A stretch of 16,070 bases of DNA from assembly GCA_959596495.1 (NCBI GenBank), contig CAUFXK010000043.1, positions 1-16,070 on the forward strand, in the 5' to 3' direction. The notes below the pieces were generated by a model. The model saw nothing but the letters and a program-made list of their open reading frames with translations, was not told where the DNA came from and ran no database searches. Below, piece after piece: positions 1-7,451 of the stretch; position 1 is the first letter of the stretch; every line of letters starts with the position of its first letter. Source of the DNA: an uncultured Collinsella sp. (GTDB lineage: Bacteria > Actinomycetota > Coriobacteriia > Coriobacteriales > Coriobacteriaceae). The position numbers and the translations under genes were made by a program.

Positions 1-1226
1 TGGCTATCGACGATCCACTTGGCAATGGCAAGCCCCAGACCCGAGCCCTGCGCGCCGGCATCGCGTGCGTTGTCGGCGCGGTAGAACCGTTCAAACGCGT
101 GAGCTGCGGATTCCTGGTTCATGCCGATGCCCTCGTCCTCAACGCTTATGTCGACCGTGCCCGCGCCCGCATCCGGTGCTACGCCAAACGAGATGGGCGT
201 GCCCGCGTCCGAATACTTGGCGGCGTTTTGCACGATCACGCGCAGAGCCTGCTTCACGAGCGCCACGTCGACGGGCGCGTCGCAGCGCGGGTCGCTGGCA
301 AGCAAGGCGTCAAAAGCCAGCCGATACGTGTGCTCGGCATCGATCATCTGTGACTCCTCGCATACCTCGCCGACCAGTGCGGCCAGGTTGGTATTCGCAC
401 GCCGCAGGACCGTGCGCCCGGCATCGCCGCGCGCCAAAAACAGCAGCTGCTCCACGAGCTCCTGCATATGCTCGCTTTCGGCCTTGAGGGACGCGATGGA
501 TTCCGCCAGCACGTCCGGGTCATCTTTGCCCCAGCGGTCGAGCATGTTCACGTAGCCCTGAATCACCGCGATGGGCGTTCGTAGCTCGTGGCTCGCGTCG
601 TTGACAAAGCGCATCTGCTGCAGCTTTGCCTCTTGCATCTGGCGCAGCAGGCGGTTAAGCGCGACCTCGATGCTCGCCAGGTCGGCGTCGCCGGTGGTGA
701 CGCTCGGCGAGTCGACGCTTGCGCGCTCGATGGCCTGCTCCAGCGTTTCCATCTTGCCGCCGGAGAGCTGCATACGGCTGAGCTCGTCTACGCGCAGGGC
801 CAGGTCGTTGAGCGGTGCCATGGTGCGGCGCACGCGGCGGGCGCCGCCGAGCATGTTGAGCACGCTGATGACCTGCCCACCTGCAACGACAAGATAGAGG
901 GGCCACAGCGCGATGAGGTCCTGCGCGAGGGGGAAGGTCTTGGTGGTGCGCGCAAGCTCGACGGTATAGGTGAGCGTGGCGGGGTCCCAGCCGTGCGCGG
1001 GCGTCAGCGACATGCCGTGGACGGCGGCACCGGGGATCCATCCCGCGGTAAACGCGCCGTCGGGCAGCGTCTGGTTGTATCCATAGACAAGGATCGCCGC
1101 CACAATCACTACTAGCAGCAGGTCGAGCCAAACATAGCTCATCAGGCGGCGCCACATATAGCTCCAGTTGATGGCGCGGGCGATGGAGGTGACGCGCTTG
1201 GCCTCGGCGTTACGCGCGGCAGACAT
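1..1226 (-). CDS. Sensor histidine kinase of a two-component system (C-terminal end cut by the window edge)
   Basis: A membrane sensor kinase that should autophosphorylate and pass phosphate to the response regulator encoded just upstream. About 408 codons are visible. TM1 is at about residues 31-50, followed by an extracytoplasmic loop of about 55 residues with no domain I recognise. TM2 is at about 104-125, followed by a HAMP-like linker. The H-box reads NDASHELRTPIAV with the phospho-accepting His at residue 213. Further on are an N-box-like VIVQNAAKYS, the G1 box DEGIGM, an F-box FERFYRAD and a G2 box GSGLGLAIAKW. Only the last few tens of residues are missing. The ATG at 1226 lies inside the 3' end of the regulator gene (17-nt overlap, out of frame), with a GGGGTGGG stretch just before it, so translation is probably coupled. 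The architecture is the common EnvZ/MprB-like type. The signal sensed is not deducible. Confidence 0.93.
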   Translation of the reverse strand, partial: MSAARNAEAKRVTSIARAINWSYMWRRLMSYVWLDLLLVVIVAAILVYGYNQTLPDGAFTAGWIPGAAVHGMSLTPAHGWDPATLTYTVELARTTKTFPLAQDLIALWPLYLVVAGGQVISVLNMLGGARRVRRTMAPLNDLALRVDELSRMQLSGGKMETLEQAIERASVDSPSVTTGDADLASIEVALNRLLRQMQEAKLQQMRFVNDASHELRTPIAVIQGYVNMLDRWGKDDPDVLAESIASLKAESEHMQELVEQLLFLARGDAGRTVLRRANTNLAALVGEVCEESQMIDAEHTYRLAFDALLASDPRCDAPVDVALVKQALRVIVQNAAKYSDAGTPISFGVAPDAGAGTVDISVEDEGIGMNQESAAHAFERFYRADNARDAGAQGSGLGLAIAKWIVDS

Positions 1227-1989
1227 AGCCCACCCCGCGCACGGTCTGGATGATGCGGGCGCCGCCGGCGTCCTCGATCTTGGCGCGTAGATGCGCGATG
1301 TGCACGTCGACGTTGTTGGTGTCGCCCATGTATTCGTAGCCCAGCGCTTCGTGCGCGATGCGTTCGCGCGTGAGCACGGTCTCGGCATGCGCCATAAGCA
1401 GGGCGAGGACATCGAACTCGCGGGCCGTGAGCGCAATGGGCGAGCCGCCGACCGTGACTTCGCGGCGGTCGGGGTCGAGCGCAACCGAGCCCACGGCGAG
1501 CGTGGCGGGGGAGAGCGAGGCGGAAACCTGGGTCGAGTCACTGACCGGGGGCATCGCAGTGGCGCCGACACCCGTGCCGCCTGCCGCGCCCGTCCCGATG
1601 CCGCCAACGCCCGAAGCCGCCCGCACGGCCTCCGAGCGCTTCAACGCCACGCGGATCCGTGCGAACAGCTCCTCAATCGCAAACGGCTTGGTCAGGTAAT
1701 CGTCGGCGCCGGCATCGAGCCCGGCCACCTTGTCCATCACGGCATCGCGCGCGGTGACCATTATCACCGGCACATCCTTGTGCTTGCGGACGCGCCGCAG
1801 GACCTCCATGCCGTTGAGCTGCGGCAACAGCACATCGAGCAGAATAAGATCGTAGTTGCGCTCCAGCGCCAGGTCCACGGCGGTGCGGCCATCGGCGGCG
1901 TGTTCCACCTGGTAGCCCTCGTGCTCCAGCTCGAGCGTCACAAAGCGGGCGATTTTCTCCTCGTCCTCTACGATCAGGATCCGTGCCAT
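1210..1989 (-). CDS. OmpR/PhoB-family response regulator with an unusually long linker
   Basis: A DNA-binding response regulator of 259 aa, partner of the overlapping downstream kinase. The receiver domain (about 1-118) has the acidic pair E8/D9, the phospho-acceptor Asp52 in ILLDVLLP, the switch Thr79 and the conserved Lys101 in LTKPF. The C-terminal winged helix (about 165-259) contains LTAREFDVLALL, the recognition-helix region NNVDVHIAHLRAKI and the wing RGVGYVCRA. Between the domains, about residues 121-163 form a Gly/Ala/Thr/Ser-rich stretch well beyond the usual short PhoB-type linker, which makes the protein longer than the typical 225-235 aa. A GGGGG run lies 6 nt before the ATG. The gene starts 18 nt after the DUF4342 gene stops, so the three genes at 1-2550 form one operon. 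Confidence 0.95.
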   Translation of the reverse strand: MARILIVEDEEKIARFVTLELEHEGYQVEHAADGRTAVDLALERNYDLILLDVLLPQLNGMEVLRRVRKHKDVPVIMVTARDAVMDKVAGLDAGADDYLTKPFAIEELFARIRVALKRSEAVRAASGVGGIGTGAAGGTGVGATAMPPVSDSTQVSASLSPATLAVGSVALDPDRREVTVGGSPIALTAREFDVLALLMAHAETVLTRERIAHEALGYEYMGDTNNVDVHIAHLRAKIEDAGGARIIQTVRGVGYVCRA

Positions 1990-2007
1990 GCGTGCCCCCG
2001 TCTGCGA

Positions 2008-2550
2008 TTACTTGTCGTCGTTCAGATTTTGCTTGATGTCGTCCGCGGCATCGGCGGCGTGATTCATAAGGTTGTTGATGCTGCCGGGCACGTCGCCGTC
2101 GCTGTCGATGCGGTAGCGCATGCCAAAGAACAGGCCGATCAGCATCAGCCATATCGTGGCGCCCCAGGCAAACAGGGCGATGATGGGGATCAGGATGGGG
2201 ATGTTGAGGATGATTGCATCGCGGCGCGTGGCGATAAACTTGGTGTCCAGGCTCAGGCGGAAGAGCTTTTTGAGGTACTCCCACACGCTGTCCATCTTCT
2301 TGGAGAAGTCGGTCTTTTCGCTCGACTTCTCGTAGGCGGCCTGCGCGGCGACCATCTCGGCCGAGGGTTCGTCGACCGGCGCGGACTCGGTGGCGGCGTG
2401 CGCCGACGTGGTCTGGGTCTTGCCTTGCGACTCGAGCCAAATGATGGCGTCCAAAACGTTGCCGTCGGCGGCGTCGAGCGCGGCTTTGGCATCGGTGTAG
2501 CTCACGTTGCACTTGGTGCGGATGGTTTCAACTTTTTCGAGGTCGTCCAT
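2008..2550 (-). CDS. DUF4342-type membrane protein with a UBA/TS-N-like N-terminal domain
   Basis: A 180-aa protein. Residues about 1-45 resemble a UBA/TS-N three-helix domain: an N-terminal helix, a VSYTDAKAALDAADGNV stretch like that of EF-Ts, then an AIIWLESQGK helix. A charged, low-complexity segment follows. A DUF4342-like region (about 95-160) has a basic amphipathic stretch and then a strongly hydrophobic segment (NIPILIPIIALFAWGATIWL and onward), probably one or two membrane passes. The tail is polar. The family has no established biochemical function that I know of. It is the first gene of an operon with a two-component system, which suggests a link to envelope sensing, but this is inference. 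A GAAAGGAC ribosome binding site lies about 6 nt before the ATG. The DUF4342 assignment is from memory of the family, not a search. Confidence 0.85.
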   Translation of the reverse strand: MDDLEKVETIRTKCNVSYTDAKAALDAADGNVLDAIIWLESQGKTQTTSAHAATESAPVDEPSAEMVAAQAAYEKSSEKTDFSKKMDSVWEYLKKLFRLSLDTKFIATRRDAIILNIPILIPIIALFAWGATIWLMLIGLFFGMRYRIDSDGDVPGSINNLMNHAADAADDIKQNLNDDK

Positions 2551-2908
2551 GACCTGTCCTTTCGTTCGATGGGCGCGACGCCGGGCGATCTGCCCGGGCG
2601 CGAGCGTTGCGTTCGGCGGCCTGCGTTGCGCGGCGCCGCCCCGCCCTTGGTCGAACTCTATAGTGCAGGTTATAGATTAAGCGATTCTTGAGCCAAGATT
2701 AACGTTGGATGAGTTTTTGGGTAGCGGTGGGAAAAGTATTAGACCTCGATAGCGGGGGATGTGGTGCCGGTGCAAAACGGCGTCAAAGGTTGGTCGAGCA
2801 GGCGGTTTCTCCATTGATGTCCGCACAGCATGTGACACTTACCCTGCCGCCCCGCTCTGCCGCGGCGGCATGCGTCTGAACAACGACCCTCTAAGGAGTT
2901 CGATACCG
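2551..2908. other. 358-bp divergent intergenic region
   Basis: This stretch separates the minus-strand two-component operon from the plus-strand small membrane protein. It holds the candidate minus-strand promoter, a GC-rich short hairpin (CCGGGC 2581-2586 with GCCCGG 2592-2597) in that operon's leader, and a 7-bp inverted repeat TGCCGCC/GGCGGCA (2845-2851 and 2864-2870) in the leader of the plus-strand gene. An open frame runs through 2759-2908 into the small gene, but it has no ribosome binding site and no protein-like composition. I see no RNA gene. Confidence 0.5.
2669..2696 (-). promoter_or_regulatory. Candidate sigma-70 type promoter of the DUF4342/two-component operon
   Basis: Read on the minus strand, TTGGCT (2691-2696) is followed after 16 nt by TATAAC (2669-2674), matching 4/6 and 5/6 of the vegetative consensus. 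It would start a transcript with a leader of about 110 nt before the DUF4342 gene. It lies in the only AT-rich patch of the gap. It is a prediction by eye only. Confidence 0.35.
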
Positions 2909-3148
2909 ATGAGTGACAACGCAAAGCATCTCGCAAAGAAGTGCGTAAAGGACGCGGGGCCGTGCCTCGCGCTGTGCGTAGCCGGCGCAGCGGTCGCGCT
3001 GCTGGCTGTTCTGGGGCCGTTCGACGTGCTCCGAAGTGCCAGCTTTCTGCATGTTTGCATGGCTCTTGCCGGCGCCACGATGACCGGCGGCGTGCTCGAT
3101 CTGATCTTTTGGGTGTTTGACCCGTTTGGATGTAAGAGCGAGGGGTAG
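2909..3148 (+). CDS. Small two-helix membrane protein of unknown function
   Basis: A 79-aa protein starting MSDNAKHLAKK. The start is set by an AAGGAG ribosome binding site at 2893-2898, 10 nt before the ATG; an in-frame extension back to 2759 has no such signal. A short positively charged N terminus is followed by a hydrophobic helix at about 17-38, a short linker, and a second helix at about 46-70 ending in IFWVFDP, then a polar tail. There are five cysteines (C12, C19, C23, C50, C75). I do not recognise the family. The next gene begins 85 nt downstream on the same strand, so co-transcription is possible but unproven. Confidence 0.75.
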   Translation: MSDNAKHLAKKCVKDAGPCLALCVAGAAVALLAVLGPFDVLRSASFLHVCMALAGATMTGGVLDLIFWVFDPFGCKSEG

Positions 3149-3233
3149 GTCCCAAAGGATGGAAGGGCTGGAACGGTTGACTTGGTGATCGTGCAGAATG
3201 TGGGCTAGCGACTTACAGGGAAGTGGTGATCCG

Positions 3234-3959
3234 ATGACGGTCTATGTGACGGGCGATATTCACGGCGGCGTCGACATGCAAAAGCTTCGCGACTGGGATC
3301 TTGGGGATGGTCTGACAAGTGACGACTATCTCATCATCGCGGGCGACTTTGGCTTTCCGTGGGATTTCTCTGCCGAGGAATGTGCCGACATCGCCTGGCT
3401 GGAGTCGCGCCCCTATACCGTGCTGTTTGTCGACGGCAACCACGAGCGTTTCGATCACTGGTCGGAGCGCCCCATGGAGCTGTGGCACGGCGGCCTGACG
3501 CAGCGTCTGTCGGACACCTCGCCCATCCGACGCCTGACGCGCGGTGAGGTTTTTGAGCTCGACGGCTCAACGATCTTTACCATGGGCGGCGCCACGAGCG
3601 TGGATAAGGAATACCGCATTCCGTATTCCAGCTGGTGGCCGCAGGAGCTGCCGGACGAGCGCAACTTTGAGGAGGCGCGGGCAAAGCTCGACAGCGTGGG
3701 TTGGAAGGTCGACTATGCGATCACCCATACCTGCTCCACGCGCATGCTTTCGCCCACGCTTTATCCAGCGTCCGGCTGGAATTGCCCCTCCGTTGATCGG
3801 CTTACGGCATTTTTCGATGAGCTGGAAGACCGCTTGGACTACAAGCGCTGGTACTACGGGCATTTTCATCGGGATACCAACCCGGCCGAGCGTCACACCG
3901 TGCTCTACGACTGCATCGTTCGCTTGGGCGACGAACTCCAGCCCTGGGATGTTGCGTAG
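3234..3959 (+). CDS. Calcineurin-like metallophosphoesterase
   Basis: A 241-aa cytosolic phosphoesterase with the full set of family metal-binding motifs: GDIHG (D8, H10), GDFG (D38), GNHE (N69, H70), a His in ITHT (H165) and GHFH (H210, H212). These residues normally hold a di-metal centre that hydrolyses phosphomono- or diesters. The substrate cannot be told. There is no signal peptide. I chose the ATG at 3234, which places the catalytic beta strand VYVTGDIHG right at the N terminus as is usual and follows AGGGAAG at 3217-3223. An ATG at 3198 in the same frame would add 12 residues but has no ribosome binding site. A TTGACT hexamer at 3177-3182 could be a -35, but no convincing -10 follows. 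The gene ends 15 nt from the convergent gluQ-like gene. Confidence 0.92.
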   Translation: MTVYVTGDIHGGVDMQKLRDWDLGDGLTSDDYLIIAGDFGFPWDFSAEECADIAWLESRPYTVLFVDGNHERFDHWSERPMELWHGGLTQRLSDTSPIRRLTRGEVFELDGSTIFTMGGATSVDKEYRIPYSSWWPQELPDERNFEEARAKLDSVGWKVDYAITHTCSTRMLSPTLYPASGWNCPSVDRLTAFFDELEDRLDYKRWYYGHFHRDTNPAERHTVLYDCIVRLGDELQPWDVA

Positions 3960-3974
3960 AGGCGGGGTGGCTGG

Positions 3975-4985
3975 CTACTCGACCGTTACAGTGATGTTCT
4001 CCCGATGCGCGCGGATGACGTCCCAGCTAAAGTGCTCGACCAGCTGCTCGGCGGTACGCGGCGTGGTGTCCGGCGCGATGCCTGTTTGCCCGGCGAGCCA
4101 TCCCAACAGTGCCTCGGGTGTGCCAAAGCGGGTGCGGAGCTCGCCCAGGTCCAGATCGCGATCGCGCTTGGAAAGGCGGCGGCCGTCCGGTGACATGAGC
4201 AGCGGAATGTGCGCGTAGTGCGGCGTGGGCAGTCCCAGCAGATGTTGCAGATAGATCTGGCGCGGCGTGGAACCAAGCAGGTCGCATCCGCGTACGATCT
4301 CGGTGACGCCCATGGCGGCGTCGTCGACCACCACGGCCAGCTGATAGGCAAACACGCCGTCGCTGCGGCGCACCAAAAAGTCACCGCACTCGGTGGCGAG
4401 TGCTTCGCATTGGGCTCCGTACGTGCGGTCCACGAATTCGATCACGTCGCTGGCGAGGTCGTCGACGGTGGGCACGCGCAGGCGCGTGGCCGGAGCACGC
4501 AGGGCACTGCGGCGGGTGATTTCATCAGCAGAAAGACCTCTGCAGGCGCCGCGGTAGATGGGCGTGCCGTCGCTGGCGTGCGGCGCGCTCGCGGCGTGGA
4601 GTTCGGCACGCGTGCAAAAACAGGGATAGGTGAGGCCGGCGTCTTGCAGCTGGCGCAGGGCGTCCTCGTACAGATCCAGGCGATCGTGCTGGTAGTAGGG
4701 GCCTTCGTCCCACTCGAGCCCCAGCCAGGTCAGATCGTCAATCAGTTGAGCGGCAAGTTCCGGGCGCTTGCAGCGATCGTCCAGGTCCTCGATGCGCAGC
4801 ACGATGCTGCCGCCCTGGCTGCGGGCCGAAAGCCACGAGCACAGGCAGCTGAACACGTTGCCCAGGTGCATGCGGCCCGAGGGCGACGGGGCGAAACGGC
4901 CCACGACGGGCGCGGGGGCGGAGGCGGGTGGCGTCGCTGGCGCGTCCGCGGCGGGCGTTGCTATGTTGCGTGTTTTGATATCCAT
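3975..4985 (-). CDS. gluQ: Glutamyl-Q tRNA(Asp) synthetase (GluQRS-like, truncated glutamyl-tRNA synthetase paralogue)
   Basis: This family attaches glutamate to queuosine at the wobble position of tRNA(Asp). The 336-aa protein contains only the class I catalytic core. The HIGH-type motif is APSPSGRMHLGN (residues 32-43). After it come LRIEDLDD, a zinc site of the GluQRS type (C122, C124, Y144, C148), the central VRGCDLL, and the KMSKS equivalent LSKRD (271-275). The anticodon-binding domain of GltX is absent, which argues for GluQRS rather than GltX. Residues 1-26 are an Ala/Pro/Thr-rich extension. The frame stays open upstream to 5333, but that part is not synthetase-like. The chosen ATG has no Shine-Dalgarno but follows a TATACT hexamer by 7 nt (see the separate entry). 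Substrate assignment assumes the organism makes or salvages queuosine. Confidence 0.92.
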   Translation of the reverse strand: MDIKTRNIATPAADAPATPPASAPAPVVGRFAPSPSGRMHLGNVFSCLCSWLSARSQGGSIVLRIEDLDDRCKRPELAAQLIDDLTWLGLEWDEGPYYQHDRLDLYEDALRQLQDAGLTYPCFCTRAELHAASAPHASDGTPIYRGACRGLSADEITRRSALRAPATRLRVPTVDDLASDVIEFVDRTYGAQCEALATECGDFLVRRSDGVFAYQLAVVVDDAAMGVTEIVRGCDLLGSTPRQIYLQHLLGLPTPHYAHIPLLMSPDGRRLSKRDRDLDLGELRTRFGTPEALLGWLAGQTGIAPDTTPRTAEQLVEHFSWDVIRAHRENITVTVE

Positions 4986-4992
4986 GCGGACG

Positions 4993-4998
4993 AGTATA
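4993..4998 (-). promoter_or_regulatory. Candidate -10 element for leaderless transcription of gluQ
   Basis: On the minus strand TATACT (5/6 match to TATAAT) ends 7 nt before the gluQ ATG, so transcription would begin at or within 1-2 nt of the start codon. No purine-rich ribosome binding site lies between them. Leaderless mRNAs are common in Actinobacteria. No good -35 is visible at 16-18 nt upstream. Confidence 0.4.
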
Positions 4999-5121
4999 GC
5001 GCGGGGCTTGGCAGGGAAGGCGTTGCCGCGCTCACAAGTTGGCGGCGGTGCGCATTGCGCACGGTGGGTTTGCGGCTCAAGGTCTCGATCGCTGCGTACC
5101 GACTTAGCCTCACAAACGACA

Positions 5122-5157
5122 GAAACCCCGGCAGCTCTTCGCAACTGCCGGGGTTTC
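5122..5157. repeat. Perfect 13-bp inverted repeat (hairpin)
   Basis: GAAACCCCGGCAG (5122-5134) and CTGCCGGGGTTTC (5145-5157) are exact reverse complements around a 10-nt loop. Neither side has a clear T tract, though the minus strand continues with a somewhat T-rich TGTCGTTTG. It lies between divergent genes, so it has no obvious upstream transcript to terminate. It may be a REP-type element or part of a structured RNA. Confidence 0.7.
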
Positions 5158-5337
5158 CGCGGAAAAGGGGGACATGATCCTCGAGCGAACGGCAAAGGGG
5201 CAAACCGTTTTCGCTCAACTGCTTTATGCCCCTCGGCTGGCGGCTCAATCAGCGCGTGCCGCACCCACACAAAGCCGCTACACCTGTGACAGAGCTGTGA
5301 AGTGGTATCTATTGCTGGCGCAGGCCATGCCAAGGAG

Positions 5338-5381
5338 TGTCCCAGATTGCCGGCAGATAAGGAACGTCCCCAGGTGCCGGC
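5338..5381 (+). repeat. TGTCCC/GGAACGT intergenic element, copy A
   Basis: The order is TGTCCC (5338-5343), arm GCCGGCA (5349-5355), core GGAACGTCCCC (5361-5371), arm TGCCGGC (5375-5381). The two arms pair perfectly across 19 nt. Copy B downstream of the DUF2207 gene has the same plan and similar flanking blocks but different arm sequence. It ends 112 nt before the DUF2207 start codon. Confidence 0.6.
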
Positions 5382-5493
5382 CGCGGGCGTGACTTTCGTC
5401 CCGTTTGATACTCCGCTGGCCTAGATGTTCGTCATGTGCGCCCGTAAACGTGGGACAATGGCGTTGCTGGTATCACAGACAAAGGATGTGCCT

Positions 5494-7437
5494 ATGAACG
5501 CCCCCGTTGCCAAAACCTGTCGGCAGCGCCGCCCGTTTGCGCGATTTGCTTCCGTCTGCGCACTCGTCGCGCTTGCATTGCTGCTACTGCCCGCCGCCGC
5601 ACACGCCGACGGTTATTCCATGACCCAAACCTACATCAGCGCCACGGTCGAAGCCGACGGATCGCTGACCGTTGTCGAGGGACGCCAGTTTGATTTCGAC
5701 GACGACATCAACGGCGTGTTTTGGGAGATCAATACGGGCTCCAACCAGCAGGGTGGCTCGGCGGCCGTCGACGTGCTGAGTGTCGAGGAAGAGGACACCG
5801 CGTTTAACAAAGTCGATAGCGCGAACAAGGGTGACTCTGGCGTCTATACGGTCGAGCAGACCGGTGACGGCGTAAAGATTAAGGTATTCAGTCCTCACGA
5901 GAGCGGCGACAGCGCGACCTATTACGTGAGCTATACCATGACCGGTGCGGTTATGAACTGGGCCGATACCGCCGAGCTCTACTGGAAGTTTGTGGGCGAC
6001 GGCTGGTCTGCGGATTCCGACGATGTCGAGATGGAAGTGCGCTTCGCAAATGCCGCTGCCGGGACGGCGGCCGTCAAGGGCGATAACTTCCGCGCATGGG
6101 GCCACGGTCCGCTGACGGGCGACGTGTCACTCGATGAGGACGAACCCATGGTCACCTATACCATTCCCTGCGTGCATCAGGGCGAATTCGCCGAGGCACG
6201 CATCGCCTTCCCTAGCGACTGGGTGCCGCAGCTTGCCGCTTCGGGCGAAGAGCGCATGTCAACGATCCTGAGCGAAGAGAAGGAATGGGCCGACGAAGCT
6301 AACGCCCGCCGCGCTCACGCTCGCATGATTGCCAATGCACTTGCCGTGCTAAGTGTTGTTGCGGCGGTGGCCTTTACCGGCACAATCGTTATGCTCAAGC
6401 TGCGCAAGCCCAAGCCCAAGCCGTTTTTCCAGGACGAATATTTCCGCGATGTGCCTTCGGCCGACCATCCCGCCGTGCTTTCGGCTCTCATGAGCTGGAA
6501 CGAGGTGCCCGATCAGGCATATATCGCCACGCTCATGAAGCTCACTGACGACCGTGTGATCAAGCTGGAGCAGGCGACCGTGACCAAGGCCAAGAAGGGT
6601 CCGTTGGGGCGTGAAAAAGAAGAGCAGACGTATCGCGTGACGGTGAGTGATGCGGGCTGGAAGTCGGCCAAGAGCATTGACCACATGGTGCTCAAGGTCT
6701 TCTTTGCCGGTACTAAGCCTGACGAGAACGGCGATCGCTCGCGCACGTTCGACGAGCTGCAGCACTACGTCAAGCAGCACGCTACACCCGTGGGCGACAA
6801 GCTCGAGGACTATCAGAACACCGTTAAGGGCAAGCTGGCCGATAGCGAGTACGTTGCCTCAGACGGCATTGTTGCAATGGTGTTTTGCCTGGTTCTTGGT
6901 ATCCTGATTGCCTTTGTTCCCGTGGGATCCATCTTCTTTACCGATGGCGCACAGGCGAACATTATCGCCGCGGTTATCTCAGTGCCGATTGTGCTGGTGG
7001 GTATTGGCGTGGGCCTTACGTTCCGCCGCTTTACGCCGGAGGGCGCCGAGGTGGCGGCTCGCTGCAAGGCGCTCAAGCATTGGCTCGAGGATTTCACACG
7101 CCTAAAGGAAGCCGTCCCGGGCGATCTGGTGCTGTGGAACAAGCTGCTGGTGATGGGCGTTGCCCTGGGCGTTTCGAAAGAAGCGCTGCGACAGCTGGCC
7201 GAGGCCGTGCCGCCCGAGGTGCGCGAGGCCGACGGTTTCTACGACAATTACCCCTGCTACTGGTGGTACTACCATCACTACGGTACCGAGTCGCCGCTCG
7301 ATTCGTTCGATGATGTGTATCACGAGAGCATCCGTGAGCTGGCTTCGAGTTCCGATAGCTCGAGCGGCGGCGGAGGCGGCGGCTTCTCTGGCGGCGGCGG
7401 AGGCGGCGTTGGCGGAGGCGGCGGCGGAACGTTCTAG
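5494..7437 (+). CDS. DUF2207 family secreted/membrane protein with Gly-rich tail
   Basis: A 647-aa envelope protein. The signal peptide has an Arg/Lys-rich start, a hydrophobic core at about 19-33, and a probable AHA cleavage site before D39. An extracellular beta-rich domain (about 39-277), opening with YSMTQTYISATVEADGSLTV, matches the N-terminal pattern of DUF2207. TM helices lie at about 278-302, 458-482 and 488-510. The cytoplasmic segment 303-457 is basic near the membrane (KLRKPKPKPFF). The final 30 residues are three runs of six glycines broken by FS and V, ending GTF, which is typical of this family. Function is unknown. The start at 5494 is preferred because AAAGGA lies 7 nt before it and the signal peptide then begins normally; in-frame ATGs at 5425, 5434 and 5458 lack a ribosome binding site. 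A terminator follows directly. Confidence 0.9.
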   Translation: MNAPVAKTCRQRRPFARFASVCALVALALLLLPAAAHADGYSMTQTYISATVEADGSLTVVEGRQFDFDDDINGVFWEINTGSNQQGGSAAVDVLSVEEEDTAFNKVDSANKGDSGVYTVEQTGDGVKIKVFSPHESGDSATYYVSYTMTGAVMNWADTAELYWKFVGDGWSADSDDVEMEVRFANAAAGTAAVKGDNFRAWGHGPLTGDVSLDEDEPMVTYTIPCVHQGEFAEARIAFPSDWVPQLAASGEERMSTILSEEKEWADEANARRAHARMIANALAVLSVVAAVAFTGTIVMLKLRKPKPKPFFQDEYFRDVPSADHPAVLSALMSWNEVPDQAYIATLMKLTDDRVIKLEQATVTKAKKGPLGREKEEQTYRVTVSDAGWKSAKSIDHMVLKVFFAGTKPDENGDRSRTFDELQHYVKQHATPVGDKLEDYQNTVKGKLADSEYVASDGIVAMVFCLVLGILIAFVPVGSIFFTDGAQANIIAAVISVPIVLVGIGVGLTFRRFTPEGAEVAARCKALKHWLEDFTRLKEAVPGDLVLWNKLLVMGVALGVSKEALRQLAEAVPPEVREADGFYDNYPCYWWYYHHYGTESPLDSFDDVYHESIRELASSSDSSSGGGGGGFSGGGGGGVGGGGGGTF

Positions 7438-7451
7438 CGCGCTCTGATTTT

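Larger units (their letters stand above)
4986..5493. other. 508-bp non-coding region rich in inverted repeats
   Basis: It lies between the divergent gluQ and DUF2207 genes. From left to right it holds the gluQ -10 candidate, a perfect 13-bp hairpin (5122-5157), an imperfect hairpin (GAGCGAACGG 5183-5192 with CCGTTTTCGCTC 5205-5216), an overlapping alternative pairing GGGGCA/TGCCCC (5197-5202 and 5227-5232), a direct repeat TGTGA (5285-5289 and 5296-5300), and the TGTCCC/GGAACGT element (5338-5381). GACAAT at 5454-5459 could be a -10 for the DUF2207 gene. No tRNA or convincing small ORF is visible. Open frames here lack ribosome binding sites. Confidence 0.5.

Noticed and set aside
2658..2675. 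CTATA/TATAG inverted repeat in the DUF4342 promoter region as an operator
   Set aside because: The arms are only 5 bp and AT-only apart from the ends, and they coincide with the -10 element, so chance is likely.
1291..2691. 466-codon open frame on the plus strand opposite the response regulator and DUF4342 genes
   Set aside because: The sense genes have full family motifs. The plus frame is His/Val/Arg-rich shadow sequence.
2759..2908. 50-codon N-terminal extension of the small membrane protein
   Set aside because: It has no ribosome binding site, and its composition is unlike protein. AAGGAG marks the ATG at 2909.
5280..5300. TGTGA direct repeat as a CRP-type site
   Set aside because: A CRP site needs an inverted TGTGA/TCACA pair; here both copies point the same way.
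5160..5330. tRNA gene in the large gap
   Set aside because: No T-loop GTTCGANTC consensus, no acceptor stem pairing and no cloverleaf could be found.
4986..5333. N-terminal extension of gluQ to an upstream ATG (452 aa total)
   Set aside because: The added 116 residues do not resemble a synthetase and would cover the perfect hairpin at 5122-5157. The HIGH motif is already close to the chosen start.
5425..5493. Earlier start for the DUF2207 protein
   Set aside because: It has no ribosome binding site, and it would push the signal peptide inward. The ATG at 5494 has AAAGGA before it.
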